From Erigeron canadensis (taxonomy: Eukaryota > Streptophyta > Magnoliopsida > Asterales > Asteraceae): 64,000 nt of DNA. Made by a program: the position numbers and the translations under genes. Location of the stretch: the NCBI RefSeq assembly GCF_010389155.1, contig NC_057761.1:23768210-23832209 (forward strand), read 5' to 3'. Below the pieces are notes generated by a model. That model saw only the letters and a program-made list of their open reading frames with translations, was not told the DNA's origin and made no database searches. This document shows positions 50,200 through 60,619 of the stretch, one piece after another. Each line of letters opens with the position of its first letter. Positions within the stretch are counted from its first letter, which is position 1.

Positions 50200-53100
50200 T
50201 TAGTTATCATTGGGGACCCAAACCTTCATAGGTTTGGGTCGTCCCTTCTCATCCTTGAGAATCAGTTCAGTCCAATATCCATTGCTAGAAGCCGTGGGAG
50301 TGACTTGATTCTCAACTTGTCTTCTCACTGGAGAAGACGTCTGACCGCTCGTTGGAGAAGGTCTTGGGGAATGAAGGCCAAAAGAAGGTCTAACTCTTGA
50401 ATGAATTCGGTCATAAAATGTATTACGACTTGAAGGTGTTTGTGACCGACTCGAACTCCCACTGGGGGTAGTGAATCTTTGTCCCATAAGGGAAGAACCT
50501 TTTGGTGGAGATTCACGTTGTTGAGGTATAGTAAACGGTTTTGAAGAAGATTGAACTTTAGTCTCATGAACCTGTTTATCATTACCCAACCCCCTTTTTC
50601 CTTCCGAGGTGAAAACCTTTGAAGGAGAACCCGATCTCCGAGGTCGATTAGGACATACACTGTAAACATGACCTTTTTCATGACAAGCAAAGCAAGAGAG
50701 GACCTTAGTTTTTTTCTTTGTATCTACCTTATTATTGGTACTTACAGATTCACTATTGACCACTGATTTACTTGTTTTACTAGGATCCTTATGGTCTCGT
50801 TTGGTCGGTGATTTCCTAGACTTACTTGGGGACTTCTTTCCAGCAGGCATTAAGATATGCTTCAAAGCCTTAGTTGCTTCGACATTAACAACTAATTCAT
50901 CTTCAGATTGACTATCCCTAGACTGCTTAGGTAAAGGAGTTTGATGCAACTGACTTAATCGCTTCATATCCTTAATATCAACATCCCAGACTTTATCAAT
51001 CCTCTTAGGGTCAATAGATGATAACGGGAATTCTAACTCAGTGTAGACCCTACTACTCTTACGAAGTGTAAAGTGAGTAATACTGTCTTTCTGACCATAA
51101 GAAGTGGACGAATCTAGGACGACACCTTTCAATTTCTCTTCCTTGGTAGGTTGAGAAGAAACTCCTTTAGACTCAGCTGTCTCCTCAGTCAAAGTAGGCT
51201 TAGGAGACGAGTCTTTCGATTTACCAACATCAACATTAGGTTGAAGTAGGACTTCAGGAATATTAGGTTCTACAGGAGTATAGTTATTGTTGAAAGGAGG
51301 AGGCATGATTTTGTAAGAAACTTTAGCAGTGTCAGAACTCTTAGATGGAGAGTCCTCAAACTTTTTCATATGCATCAAAAGCTCATCATGTCTAGCTGAA
51401 TCAACCTTAACTTGTAAGTCCACTATTTCTATTCTAGCATCAGCCAGTTCTTTCTCAATAGTAGCACACTTTTTAGCTAATAATGCATAAGCTTCACCAC
51501 CTACTCTTTCTACAACCACAGCATGTTTAACTTTGTCTTTGATAGCGTTAATGTCAGACTCTAAAGATTTAATCCTATCCTTTAAAAATTTTTCTCTATC
51601 ATTTACAGTTAAATCTTTTTTAATCAACTTATCTCTTTCTTCATGAGCAGCATTAACAACAGATTCTAAATGCTTAATTAGTTCATTCTTTTGTTCAATT
51701 TCATCAAACATTCGATTAACAATTTTGCAAACATGAACAATAGTACGAAGAGAGTAAGATACCTGTTGATCTGCTTCTTTGCAGTCTGCCATGTACGCGA
51801 CAAAGTCATCCACACTCATGCCTGCTGGAATTTCATACTCCTTCATCTACTCTTCAATCGTCTTTTCAACCTTTTCAGTAGCAGAATCGTCTTTGTTCTC
51901 AGCAGCGTTCACCTTTCCAGAATCTTTCGTATCAGCAACCTCAACCTCCTCATCAGACTCAGAATCAGTGTCATATACCTGAGTAGTAAATTCCAAGTTC
52001 GAGCTTTGACCTTTTTCATACAAATGCTCATTATTGTGGTAAACTGAGGTGTCCAAGAAATCCTCAATAGAATCTGCTATTTGAGCCATATCATCAACTA
52101 TTTCGGCCAAATAAGCATTATTAGTCTCATCCTGTGGAAGATTCCAGACATAAGAACCATCAGGTTGAGCAGCTACGATAGCCTTGTCATTGCTATTTCC
52201 AGTAGTATCATCAGTCAACAAGAGAGCTCTACTTGCATTCGGATTAAAAGAACGATTACCACCTCTATCTTGACGGGTAGGGGTAATGCTGACATCTCTC
52301 TTTGGTCGTTGACATTCTTTGGCAAAATGTCCAAAGCCATCGCAATTATAGCACTTAACCTTTGACTTGTCAAAGCCCTGAGTACCCCCAATAAGCTGTC
52401 TACCTATTCGTTGCATAAACCGTTGCACTCTCCTGGTGATCATCGCCAAATTCCATTTCAGATCCATTTCTTCAACATCATCTGGATCTATTTGGTCATA
52501 ATCTTCATCAATGAGTGCTGGATCCGTGATCCTCCCAGCAACAAAAGCTTCATGTGCAACACACATTGCGGCAAAAACATTCATCCTTCCCTCAGCAGAT
52601 TTCATATCCATGGGCATAGACTTGTAACCAGCAGAAGTAGATGAAATGTTACCAAACGACATATTTCCTGGCTTTGCATTCTCATTTGTCTTTCGAGCCT
52701 TGAAACCAGCATCAGAAGCCATGAAACCTGCAGAATCATCTCCATCCATAACACAATTAGAACCCTCTTTCGTGCTAGAAGAACCAACCCCAGAAAAGAA
52801 TGCATTAATATCAGCTGTAGGATTTTTCATAGTGGCATGATAAAGAGATGGATCTTGTGTGAAGTTGTCTTGGAGATCCTTTGCCTTATCCTTCATTTCT
52901 CTGTTTCTTAATTTGGATATAACACCATCTATACGAAGAGATGCATAATTAGCTCTTTCTTGCAATCCATGACGAAATTCTTTATAAGCTTTCGGCAAAC
53001 CATCCAAGAATTTATCCACTATCTCAATAGGAGTATACTTAAGATCAAAATAGGCTAACTCAGCAAGAAGATGTTGAAATCTCAAGATAAGATCCTCAAC

Positions 53101-53459
53101 TAGTTCGTTCTTGGTAGCATTAAAGCAATCAAATTGTTTCTTAAGCATCTTAACTCTATTTTGCTTCAATAATGGATCACCTTTACAGTGAGCTTCAATA
53201 GCATCGAACAATTGCTTTGAAGTCTTGTACTCCTGTTTAGGAAATAGGTGCACTAATTCTTGAGATATCCTTCAGTGATCATAATCCACATGTTCAAATC
53301 TTCTCGTTGAATATAATCTTCAAATCGACCTCTCCACACCCAGAAGTCAGCCAATGAAACTAACTTCGGTGGAGAATTAGTACGTCCAACGAGATGATCA
53401 TGATAGACAAGAGAATTTAGGTATTGAGCAACAGCAGTGTTGGTTGACGAGGAAGCCAT
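50200..53459 (-). pseudogene. Inner Copia gag, two zinc knuckles, broken by a stop and a deletion
   Basis: Gag packages the element RNA. The N terminus (53459-53253) reads MASSSTNTAVAQYLNSLVYH and includes WVWRGRFEDYI. It ends prematurely after about 68 codons, where the third element has roughly 40 further residues, so a deletion with frameshift is inferred near 53255. The body (53253-51847) has the retrotransposon gag fold (LLKQNRVKMLKKQFDCF) and a CCHC knuckle (CYNCDGFGHFAKEC). A TAG at 51847-51849 replaces a CAG of the sister copy. In the same frame, 51846-50200 is coiled and Ser/Lys-rich, contains a second knuckle (CFACHEKGHVYSVC) and ends KVWVPNDN-stop. Confidence 0.88.
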
Positions 53460-53828
53460 TTTGTAAATTTCTGCACTGAACGAAGATAGATTTTAAATTC
53501 GTTTGAATGAGAGAAACGAAGATAGGATTAACTTCGTTTGCAGGAAGGAAACGAAGATAGAATTATCTTCGTTTGAAGGAAAGAAACGAAGATAAGGCTA
53601 AATCCGTAAGGTGAGAGTAAACGAAGATAACTTGAAATTCGTTTGAAGGAACTTAACGAAAATAAAGCTAAAAACGTTGGAAGAACTCGAAACGAAGATG
53701 AGGTTAAGTTCGTTTGCTAAATTCGTTTGAGAAAAACGAAATTAGCGACAGTAAGGGTATCGGGAGGTTGATTTTCAGAGAAAAGAATCAAACAAAACGA
53801 TCTCGAACCTTCAATAAGAAATCGATTG
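53460..53828 (-). repeat. Leader of the inner Copia element, packed with cgaagata palindromes
   Basis: Between primer-binding site and gag start, aaacgaagata occurs about five times (for example 53516, 53550, 53586, 53621), interspersed with its inverse-type ttcgttt(g). The arms can form hairpins such as aaacgaagat..atcttcgttt. The same words recur in its LTR (54145-54220). Spacing is about 30-40 bp and the linkers vary. Confidence 0.8.
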
Positions 53829-53840
53829 GCTCTGATACCA
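53829..53840 (-). other. Primer-binding site of the inner Copia element
   Basis: On the minus strand TGGTATCAGAGC, the complement of the plant initiator tRNA-Met 3' end, lies 2 bp inside the LTR end (53843). Confidence 0.9.
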
Positions 53841-53842
53841 CT

Positions 53843-54481
53843 TGTGAGTCCCTCGATAGCTACAGATCGCTCTCGAGATCGTCTATGATTATGTCGTGAG
53901 TGCGGAATCCTTACGAGATAACTAGTTTGATTAGTAAACTGGTATATCGCTAATTATCAAGTAAATAATCAGCCGTATTATGCTATATTCGTTTCTATAA
54001 GGTATAGAACGAACTTAGGTGTCTGGTGTACGTGTATGTCGAATGTAATACATATTTTAGGGTATTCATTCGTATATATATGTTTCAGGTCGAACTGGGC
54101 TTGCTGGGCTTTGTTCTTACGAACTTAGCTGCCCAGCCCATGTAACGAAGTTAATCTTCGTTTGTACCAAACGAAGTTTATCTTCGTTTTCCTCTAACGA
54201 AGATATACCTTATCTTCGTTAGGTATAAGACTTAGTTATATTCCTAAGTATTTCATCTTAAGGAATCCTAACACATATTATGTTTGTACTTGTATATCAC
54301 ACAACAAACATCATACATAACACATATATATAACACCAAAATATGTAATCAATCATTACCAAAACATAAATTCCATAATCTATCAATTACATATATAGAT
54401 ACGACATAAATTAACATAATATCTCAATCTAAACGACATATCAAATCTAAGTTGCTGTTATCACATCAACGTGCATCAACA
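53843..54481 (-). repeat. 5' LTR of the inner Copia element
   Basis: 639 bp, TG at 53843 and CA at 54481. On the sense strand it begins TGTTGATGCACGTTGATGTG and ends GGGACTCACA just before the primer-binding site. Its start and end both resemble those of the third Copia LTR (TGTAGATGCAGATTCGGTGTG start, ggattccgcactc..tgacata near the end). A TATA-like run (CATATATATACG) lies near 54075. The outer gag resumes at 54482; the flank 54482-54486 is gtcag, but its partner on the far side was not found. Confidence 0.82.
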
Positions 54482-55677
54482 GTCAGTAAAAGCCACTTGT
54501 CATTTTCAGCAATCAAGGCTTGACCGGCTTCAACTTGCTTTGCCAAGAGCATCTTCTGCTTGTAGTATTCATAATTCTTCTTGCGAGGCAGCTTGCAATC
54601 CACAGCAAAATGACCAGGAAGTCCACAGTTGTAACACTTTTTGTCAGATGTTTTTCCTTTTTCCATGATTTGTTTCTCAGTTTCTGCTTTCTTATCTCCT
54701 TTCTTGGAACCACTTGTTTCACTTTGTTCAAAACTCTTGTGATGATATTGTTTCTTCTTTGGAAATGCACTTGTTGATGAAGTACGAAGATTGTTGTTAG
54801 TTGGCCTCGCTTTGAAATACTTTTTCTTGAAATGCTTAGTCACGGCGGCAAGAGCTTGGTAGAATTCATCAGGAACACCATCTCTTGGAGCCAAGTAATC
54901 TTCTCCCTCCTCATCAGACGAAGAAACAATAGTCATTTGTCTTTTAAGAGCCTCAGAAACCTTTTGTTCAACAACCAATGCCAAAGAATTAGTAGATACA
55001 ACTTCTGGCACTTTGTTGAATGAATATTTGCTTAGAACTTGATGCTCATTCAACTTAAAAGATTCATAAAGAGTATGAATGGTGAATTTAGTCAGATCTT
55101 GATGTTGCTTGATTTGAGTTCCATAATCTTCCCATTCGGGACCAAGTGCTTTGATAAATTTGATGTTCAGCTCAATCTCAGATTTCTTGACCTTGTTCTT
55201 TCTCAGTTCATTGATCACATTGCAAAATCTGTAGTACACGGACTCGAGAGATTCATTTTGTGTTTTCTGAAAATCGTCAAATTCAGTTAAGACATTTGTC
55301 AGTCGGATTGTTGAGGTTACATCAGCACCTTCCATTTGTCTAGCAACTTCATCCCAAATCTCCTTTGCTGTGTCATAAGAATCAACTGAGCCATAGATCT
55401 CATCAGGAAGTGCTTGATACAAGCATGACCTAGCTCTGTTGTCAGCAGCAGTACGGTCTCTTTGTTCGGCATTCAAAAGATCAGGAGTCAAGATAGCACC
55501 GGTAGTACGATGACGATGCATAGCAAGTCCATTCATGATTGAATCCTTAAGCATGTGACCATTAGTCTGACGTTCCACATAATCCATGAACCTTTTCTTC
55601 CAAAGTCCATAGTTACCACGATAAAGAACTGGAGGTCTTGTATCAGTACCCAGAGCCAACGCTTCATGAGTAGCCAT
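54482..55677 (-). pseudogene. Outer Copia gag, main part, truncated by the inner insertion
   Basis: The gag starts MATHEALALGTDTRPPVLYR, with the UBN2/gag core (FMDYVERQTNG; LTNVLTEFDDFQKTQNESLE) and one CCHC zinc knuckle near residue 350 (CYNCGLPGHFAVDC). The open frame ends with residues and a stop donated by the inner LTR (TVDAR-stop), so the true C terminus is displaced to 43856-43954. The interrupted gag makes the composite non-autonomous. Otherwise the frame is undamaged over 398 codons. Confidence 0.9.
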
Positions 55678-56715
55678 TAGAAATTGATTTGAGAATTGAA
55701 TTGATTTTTGAAGAAAGTATGAAACGATGAAACGATCTAAATTGAAACGATCTAAATTGAAACGATCTTAATTGAACCAAGAATGAAACGATCTAAAATG
55801 AAACGATCTTAATTGAACCAAGAATGAAACGATCTAAAATGAAACGATCTTGAGAATTTTGAAGAAAAAATTCTAAGTATTCTGAAATGATTTGGACAGA
55901 GTTTTGGTATGAAATGGAATGAAATGAATTGAGCAAAACCAATCACGAAGATCAGTTACCCAAGAATATTATGATTCCCAAACAAAACTCTTCACGAATT
56001 ACTCAAACCAGAGAATGTTTAAGTAAAACTTGAAATGATCTAAAAGAGATCGTTTTGGTTTTTTTATCAGGATTTCTCAACAACTTGATTATTTTCAAGA
56101 AATTGAATTGACCAGAACCAATCCAAAGGATCAGTTAGCCATAATCAACTCTTCACACCACAACCACACTTGTCAAAACGATCTAAATTGTATCGTTTTA
56201 CAAGCCACAACACTGAAATGAAAGTATCAAGGAAAGAAAAACTGAAACGATCTAAATAAGATCGTTTTAGCTTTTACAGTGTCGTCTTCAACCTCTGAAT
56301 ATGAACAACTCCATTGACAATTTTTAAAGCTTCAATATCTTTTGATTTTCTGTGGATTGGAACATGAAACTTCTTGCAAACAGTTTGTTTTCACCTTAGC
56401 AACGCTCCGATTAACACAATCCAGCTTATAACACAACAGAATCAAATCCCAAATTTTAGCGCCAAAAACTCAAAATCTGAACTTTTGATCCAGATCGAAT
56501 TAGAACACGAAACTTGAGAGGATTATGTAATTAAGTATGAGGAATCGAACGGTGAACAAATATTTGTGATTTTATGTGATTTGAGAGGTTATTTTTTGAA
56601 TTTTCAGTGAGTTTAAAAAACGAACAAGAACAGGATAATAAAACAGAATTAAAAGGTGATTGGGTGATGATTTGTGATTGAATTCAGTTATGGATCGAGA
56701 TCAAAACGATGTTTA
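55678..56715 (-). repeat. Leader of the outer Copia element with aaacgatct palindromes
   Basis: About 1 kb between primer-binding site and gag. At 55721-55852 (g)aaacgatct(a/t)aa is tandemly repeated about eight times. Further on it appears as inverted pairs, for example aaacgatctaa..gatcgtttt at 56174-56200 and 56243-56270, and atgatctaaaagagatcgtt at 56034-56053. The pattern matches in kind, not in sequence, the leaders of the other two Copia elements. Confidence 0.82.
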
Positions 56716-56727
56716 GCTCTGATACCA
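56716..56727 (-). other. Primer-binding site of the outer Copia element
   Basis: On the minus strand TGGTATCAGAGC, matching the initiator tRNA-Met 3' end, starts 2 bp from the LTR edge at 56730. Confidence 0.92.
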
Positions 56728-56729
56728 CA

Positions 56730-57065
56730 TGTAACAACACGATTTTATCACTCGAATTCACATCAACAATGGCGTTTGGTTAGTGTGTGTGTTCTTGGTG
56801 TTTGTGTGTGTGTTTGAGAGAGAATTAGGATCAAGTGTGTGTTATTCAGGTGTAATGGTATGAAAAATGTGTGTCAAAGTTATGTCAATTGTTATGCCAA
56901 AGTTATGATTTCTAAGGAATTGAGGGCTATTTATAGTCTAAACTAACCAACTATGCTAATTAACACAATTAGCCCCTCAACCTTAGAAATCATCAACACA
57001 TGACTTAACAACAAGTAAGTCCATAACTTAAATTACAATGTATCACTACTTTTGGATTTCTAACA
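56730..57065 (-). repeat. 5' LTR of the outer Copia element
   Basis: 336 bp, followed by the duplicated TTGAT (57066-57070). A minus-strand TATAAATAG at 56928-56936 is the likely core promoter. Five substitutions against the 3' LTR were counted by eye, about 1.5 percent. Confidence 0.93.
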
Positions 57066-57070
57066 TTGAT

Positions 57071-57239
57071 GAAGCCCTAGATTACTGTCATGATAAAACC
57101 CCCGTAGAAATATGCATGTTAGACGGTCTAGGGAAACCCTAGATATGAAATGCTTGTTTTGAGATAGCTTATTTTCGGTTAACTCGTGTGCGTGAATTGT
57201 GAGAACTAACTTGCTAATCTAACACGTGTGCTAAGGACT
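57071..57239 (+). other. Ty3 element leader, second part
   Basis: Continuation of 36919-37597 after the outer Copia insertion and directly ahead of the Ty3 gag ATG at 57240. It contains a gaaaccctag/ccctag repeat word (57072, 57133). Confidence 0.6.
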
Positions 57240-57777
57240 ATGGTTAGACCGAAGAGAGTCGTGAGAAATACCCGACGGCAAGATGAACAAGAGGCAAATG
57301 TAGGTGGACGTGGTGGTAGAGGAAGACGTGGTGGTAGAGGAGGTCGTGGTGGCCGAGGTGGCAGGGGTGGTGCAAACCCTCGGGTATCAACCGAGGTTAT
57401 CACTCAAGCCCTAAATGATCTCATGCCGGACCTAGTGGCCCGAATTCAAACGACCATGGATGCTAGAGGTCCTCAAGAAGAGCCGGAAGTTGAAGAGGAG
57501 AATGTTGAGAATGAAAATGAAAACGAAAATGAAGAAGAGGATGTGAATGGAAATGGCAAAGGCTTTGTACGACCAAGGGGTCACGATGTTTACCAACAAG
57601 GATGTTTGTTTAAAGATTTTAAGCAATGTGGGGCTCCGGAGTTTCATGGAGACGGTGGTGCTACGGGTTGTCTAGAGTGGTTGGAGGCGATTGAAGCAAT
57701 CATTGTCCGAAGTGGTTGAGCTTACCACCAACGAATTACTTATGCCACCGGTATGTTGAAGAGTGGTGCTCTTGAAT
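57240..57777 (+). pseudogene. Ty3 gag N-terminal part, truncated
   Basis: The ATG at 57240 (MVRPKRVVRNTRRQ) starts a protein with a Gly/Arg-rich RGG stretch (residues about 22-43), an acidic Glu/Asn run (about 85-105) and the gag head (FKDFKQCGAPEFHGDGG, CLEWLEAIEAI). The frame ends in TGA at 57717-57719, where tgt/tgg is expected (RSG-stop-AYHQRITYATGMLKSGALE continues in frame). It is then broken by the LTR piece at 57778. The capsid-like middle (about 200 residues) is missing on the other side, so this Ty3 copy cannot make gag. Confidence 0.85.
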
Positions 57778-58366
57778 TGTAACACCCATCATTTAAAAAC
57801 AAGGATTTCCAAAAACTTTTGCCTAACGGCGTTAAAAGAAGTGGAATTAACTTTAAAAGTCCAAACCAATAAAATCTGTTTGGTTTATTCATGAAATGGT
57901 GTTACTAGCCATATCATCAAAATAAGTCTAAATGGAAATCCATCGGTTGCCCAACATTAAACAACCGAGTACAATATCAATACAAGACATTATTATTTAA
58001 ACATAAGGCAAATGTCTAAATCGAGCAGCCACTATGGGTAAACTATAGCCAGCTTCAAGATCATCTACCCATGCCTCACATCTTCTCACATCTACCTGCT
58101 CACTATTGTTGGACCTGAGGGCACAACACATTTAAAAGAGCAAGTGTTAGCTAACGAATTAGCTAAGTAAGATAACACATAATTTATAAAACTTTTGTCC
58201 ATTTAAAACATTATATAAAAGTCATATTAAGTCGTTAAGGCACATATCATCTCACATACATATCATAGCATCAACATCTTTCATAATAGGATGGGTCATC
58301 CTAAATGTGCCTAGTCATCTTTTGCATCTTCACATATCACATCTAAACATCTTTATAATTGTGACA
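57778..58366 (-). mobile_element. Truncated reverse Ty3 LTR inserted in the Ty3 gag
   Basis: It begins TGTAACACCCATCATTTAAAAA, near-identical to the terminus at 24527, and contains the LTR-style agcaagtgttagctaacgaa block. It is only 589 bp and its right end (ttgtgaca) has no matching 5-bp duplication (tgaat against gggtg). Gag is also missing a segment here, so a deletion accompanied or followed the insertion. Confidence 0.6.
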
Positions 58367-59501
58367 GGGTGATAACAAAAGGAAGGAGGTTGCCGATTCA
58401 AGCGGCACTAAGAAAGATAATAGGCGTGATAATAAGCGCCATGGTCGTGGTGGGAAGGTTTTTGCGGCAGTTGTACCGGTGGTGGGTCCTCCAAAAGGTG
58501 GTTATGTCGGGGCTAATCCTTTGTGCCCTAGGTGTAATCGTCACCATCAAACCACCATGAGATGTGATGTTTGCTTCTATTGCAATCAACCGGGTCATAC
58601 TTCCAAGTTTTGTCCTAATGACCGTCGAGTTGCACCATTGAACGTTGCTCCTCTTAATATGAGGCGTCCCCCGATGGCCCCGGGCACTTGCTATGAATGT
58701 GGTAGCCAAGACCACTACCGAAATCGGTGCCCAAATCTCATTGGCCAACAAGTCCAAGTGACCGTGCATCCTAATCAACTCCAAATTGCCGGTCCTAATC
58801 AAAACCGTGGAAACCAAGGCCAACAACAACAAGCCCCACAAAGACAACTTGCTCCCCGTGGAAGAGCTTTTGCCGTGAATGCGGCTAAGGCTCGTGTTGA
58901 TCCAAACGTCGTAATAGGTACTTTTCTTCTCAACAATCAATATGCCACCGTATTATTTGACTCGGGTGCCAATTTTAGTCTTGTTTCCAATGAATTCCTC
59001 CCGTTGATTGATGCTAGCCTTAGTCCGTTATCTTATTATTTTGAACTTGAAATGGTAAATGGTGGAGTAACCAAAATCGATCAACTTGTTCGTGATTGTA
59101 CTTTAGAGTTATGTGACCACCCGTTTCTTATTTATCTCGTTCCTTTCGATATCGGTAGTTTTGATGTGATAGTGGGTATGGATTGGATGTCGGCAATGAA
59201 CGCGGTTATAGATTGTGGTAGTAAAGTTGTGAGAATTCCGTTAGTTGATGGTGAAGAGCTGGTGGTTCAAGGCGAGACATCCGAGCCGTGGGAAGGAAAA
59301 ATTTATAGTGCTAAGGTCACAAAAGTCGAACTAAAATCCGTACCCGTGGTTAGTGAGTTCTTGGATGTATTTCCGGATGACCTACCGGGCTTGCCTCCAT
59401 CTCGTGAACTCGATTTCTGTATTTATCTCGTCCTAAATGCTTCTCCCGTGGCCAAGGCACCTTATCGCCTAGCCATCACTAAAATGCAAGAGTTGGCTAC
59501 C
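58367..59501 (+). pseudogene. Ty3 gag zinc knuckles, protease and start of reverse transcriptase
   Basis: The frame reopens with a Lys/Arg-rich stretch, then CCHC-type knuckles (CPRCNRHHQTTMRC, CFYCNQPGHTSKFC, CYECGSQDHYRNRC). Protease follows with FDSGANFSLVS at about 150 residues from the frame's start and DVIVGMDWMSAMNAVIDC. The reverse transcriptase start is recognised by VVSEFLDVFPDDLPGLPPSR and APYRLA. It is cut at 59501 by the LTR of the third Copia element. The DFPDDLPGLP motif is typical of Tekay/Del-like Ty3 elements. Frame undamaged in this part. Confidence 0.88.
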
Positions 59502-60205
59502 TGTAGATGCAGATTCGGTGTGACAATCGAAACATAGATTTGATTATCGTTTATGTTTGTAGGAACTTGTTTGTAATTATTTAAATAAGAACTTGTGTTG
59601 ATATTTAATGATTACGTTTGGACTTCTATATTATATCTGTTTATGTTTTGTATTGTGTTTGTGTGTTATATATTGTTTTGTAGGTACAAGAACATAGAAC
59701 CAAGGTTTATAAGTGTCGTAGAACACTTAAACGGTGATTGGATATTATGTACGAGTCAAACAAAGTCAAAACAAAGAACTAAAGGTCGTCCCTCGTGCTG
59801 ACGTCATCAGTGTGAAGGATGAACCTCGTGCTCACGTCAGCACGAGGCAGAATGATTAGTTATTGTTCGGGCCTAATTATGCAATTAAGGCCTAAGCCCA
59901 CACGAACCCAATATCAATTAGTATAAATACAAGACCTAATCTACGGAATTAGGTTAATCTGAGGGAATCATTTTGAATAATTGACGAATTCTTGAGAGTT
60001 ATTCACGAATTAACGATCTAAGGTTATTTGTTTCTTCGTGTGATCTCCTACACGAACCACAAGCCTTGTGCATCTCCTTGGGTTGGTTAATTGCTCATTA
60101 ATCAACGAAAGGCAATAGTAATCTAGTTATCTCAAGAGGATTCCGCACTCTTGACATAACGAATCACGTCTTATTACGATCCACGCAACAATAGGGCACC
60201 TTACA
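59502..60205 (+). repeat. 5' LTR of the third Copia element
   Basis: 704 bp, TGTAGATGCAGATTCGG to CACCTTACA, followed by the primer-binding site. TATAAATA at 59922-59929 is a likely TATA box. At 59783-59846 the LTR carries cctcgtgctgacgtcatcag and cctcgtgctcacgtcagcac, words shared with the leader. Confidence 0.85.
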
Positions 60206-60207
60206 AG

Positions 60208-60219
60208 TGGTATCAGAGC
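60208..60219 (+). other. Primer-binding site of the third Copia element
   Basis: tggtatcagagc, the initiator tRNA-Met complement, 2 bp after the LTR end. Confidence 0.92.
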
Positions 60220-60619
60220 CCTAAGGTTGATTACCAGAAGGTTTAAGATCGTTTGATTGGCTATTGATTGCAATTTCGTTCAAAATTCGAGTTAATTCAC
60301 TTCTTCGTGCTCTCCTTCGTGTGACACTTCGTGCTTACGTCAGCACGAGGTTGGTTTTTGCTTCGTGCTTACGTTATTGTCACTTCGTGGACTTTGTGTC
60401 ACGTGTGACTCGTGTGACTTAGTTTTACTTCGTGCCACGTCAACACGAACTACCCTTCGTGACTTAGGTCGTGACGCGGTACTTCGTGCTCTGCTTCGTG
60501 CCACGTGACTTCGTGCTTCGTGCCACGTAACTTCGTGCTTTGTGTACTTGGTACCAAGTGTCCTTCGTGCTACACGAACTTAGTGTTATTTCGTTTAATT
60601 TGAATTCAAAACATTCGAA
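60220..60619 (+). repeat. Leader of the third Copia element with cttcgtgc repeats
   Basis: Between 60300 and 60590 ttcgtg occurs thirteen times on the plus strand, often as cttcgtgc(c/t)(a/t)cgt, with the inverse gcacgaa/cacgaac interspersed (60341, 60442, 60573). At 60490-60540 the unit cttcgtgccacgtgacttcg is nearly tandem. No ATG-led ORF of note precedes the gag ATG at 60620. Confidence 0.85.

Larger units (their letters stand above)
43955..54481 (-). mobile_element. Inner Ty1/Copia element inserted in the outer gag
   Basis: Minus-strand order: 5' LTR (53843-54481), primer-binding site, repeat-rich leader, gag (53459-50200), protease-integrase (50199-49162), reverse transcriptase-RNase H (49165-46779), 3' noncoding part. 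It splits the outer gag after the codons for AENDKWLLLT. Protein and LTR similarity tie it to the third Copia element at 59502-64000. It has several stops and frameshifts and no detectable 3' LTR, so the left boundary is only approximate. Confidence 0.75.
37598..57065 (-). mobile_element. Outer Ty1/Copia element, host of a second Copia insertion
   Basis: Minus-strand element with two 336-bp LTRs (37598-37933 and 56730-57065; TGTAACAACACG...TTTCTAACA on the plus strand) that differ at five positions by my reading. It has TTGAT duplications outside, a primer-binding site and a polypurine tract. Its own parts are gag (54482-55677), the gag end (43856-43954), protease-integrase (42117-43853), reverse transcriptase-RNase H (40404-42116) and a long 3' untranslated part (37946-40403). 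The order PR-IN-RT-RH is Copia. The long region after RNase H recalls the SIRE lineage, but I see no envelope-like ORF. The gag is split by an inner Copia element. Confidence 0.93.
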
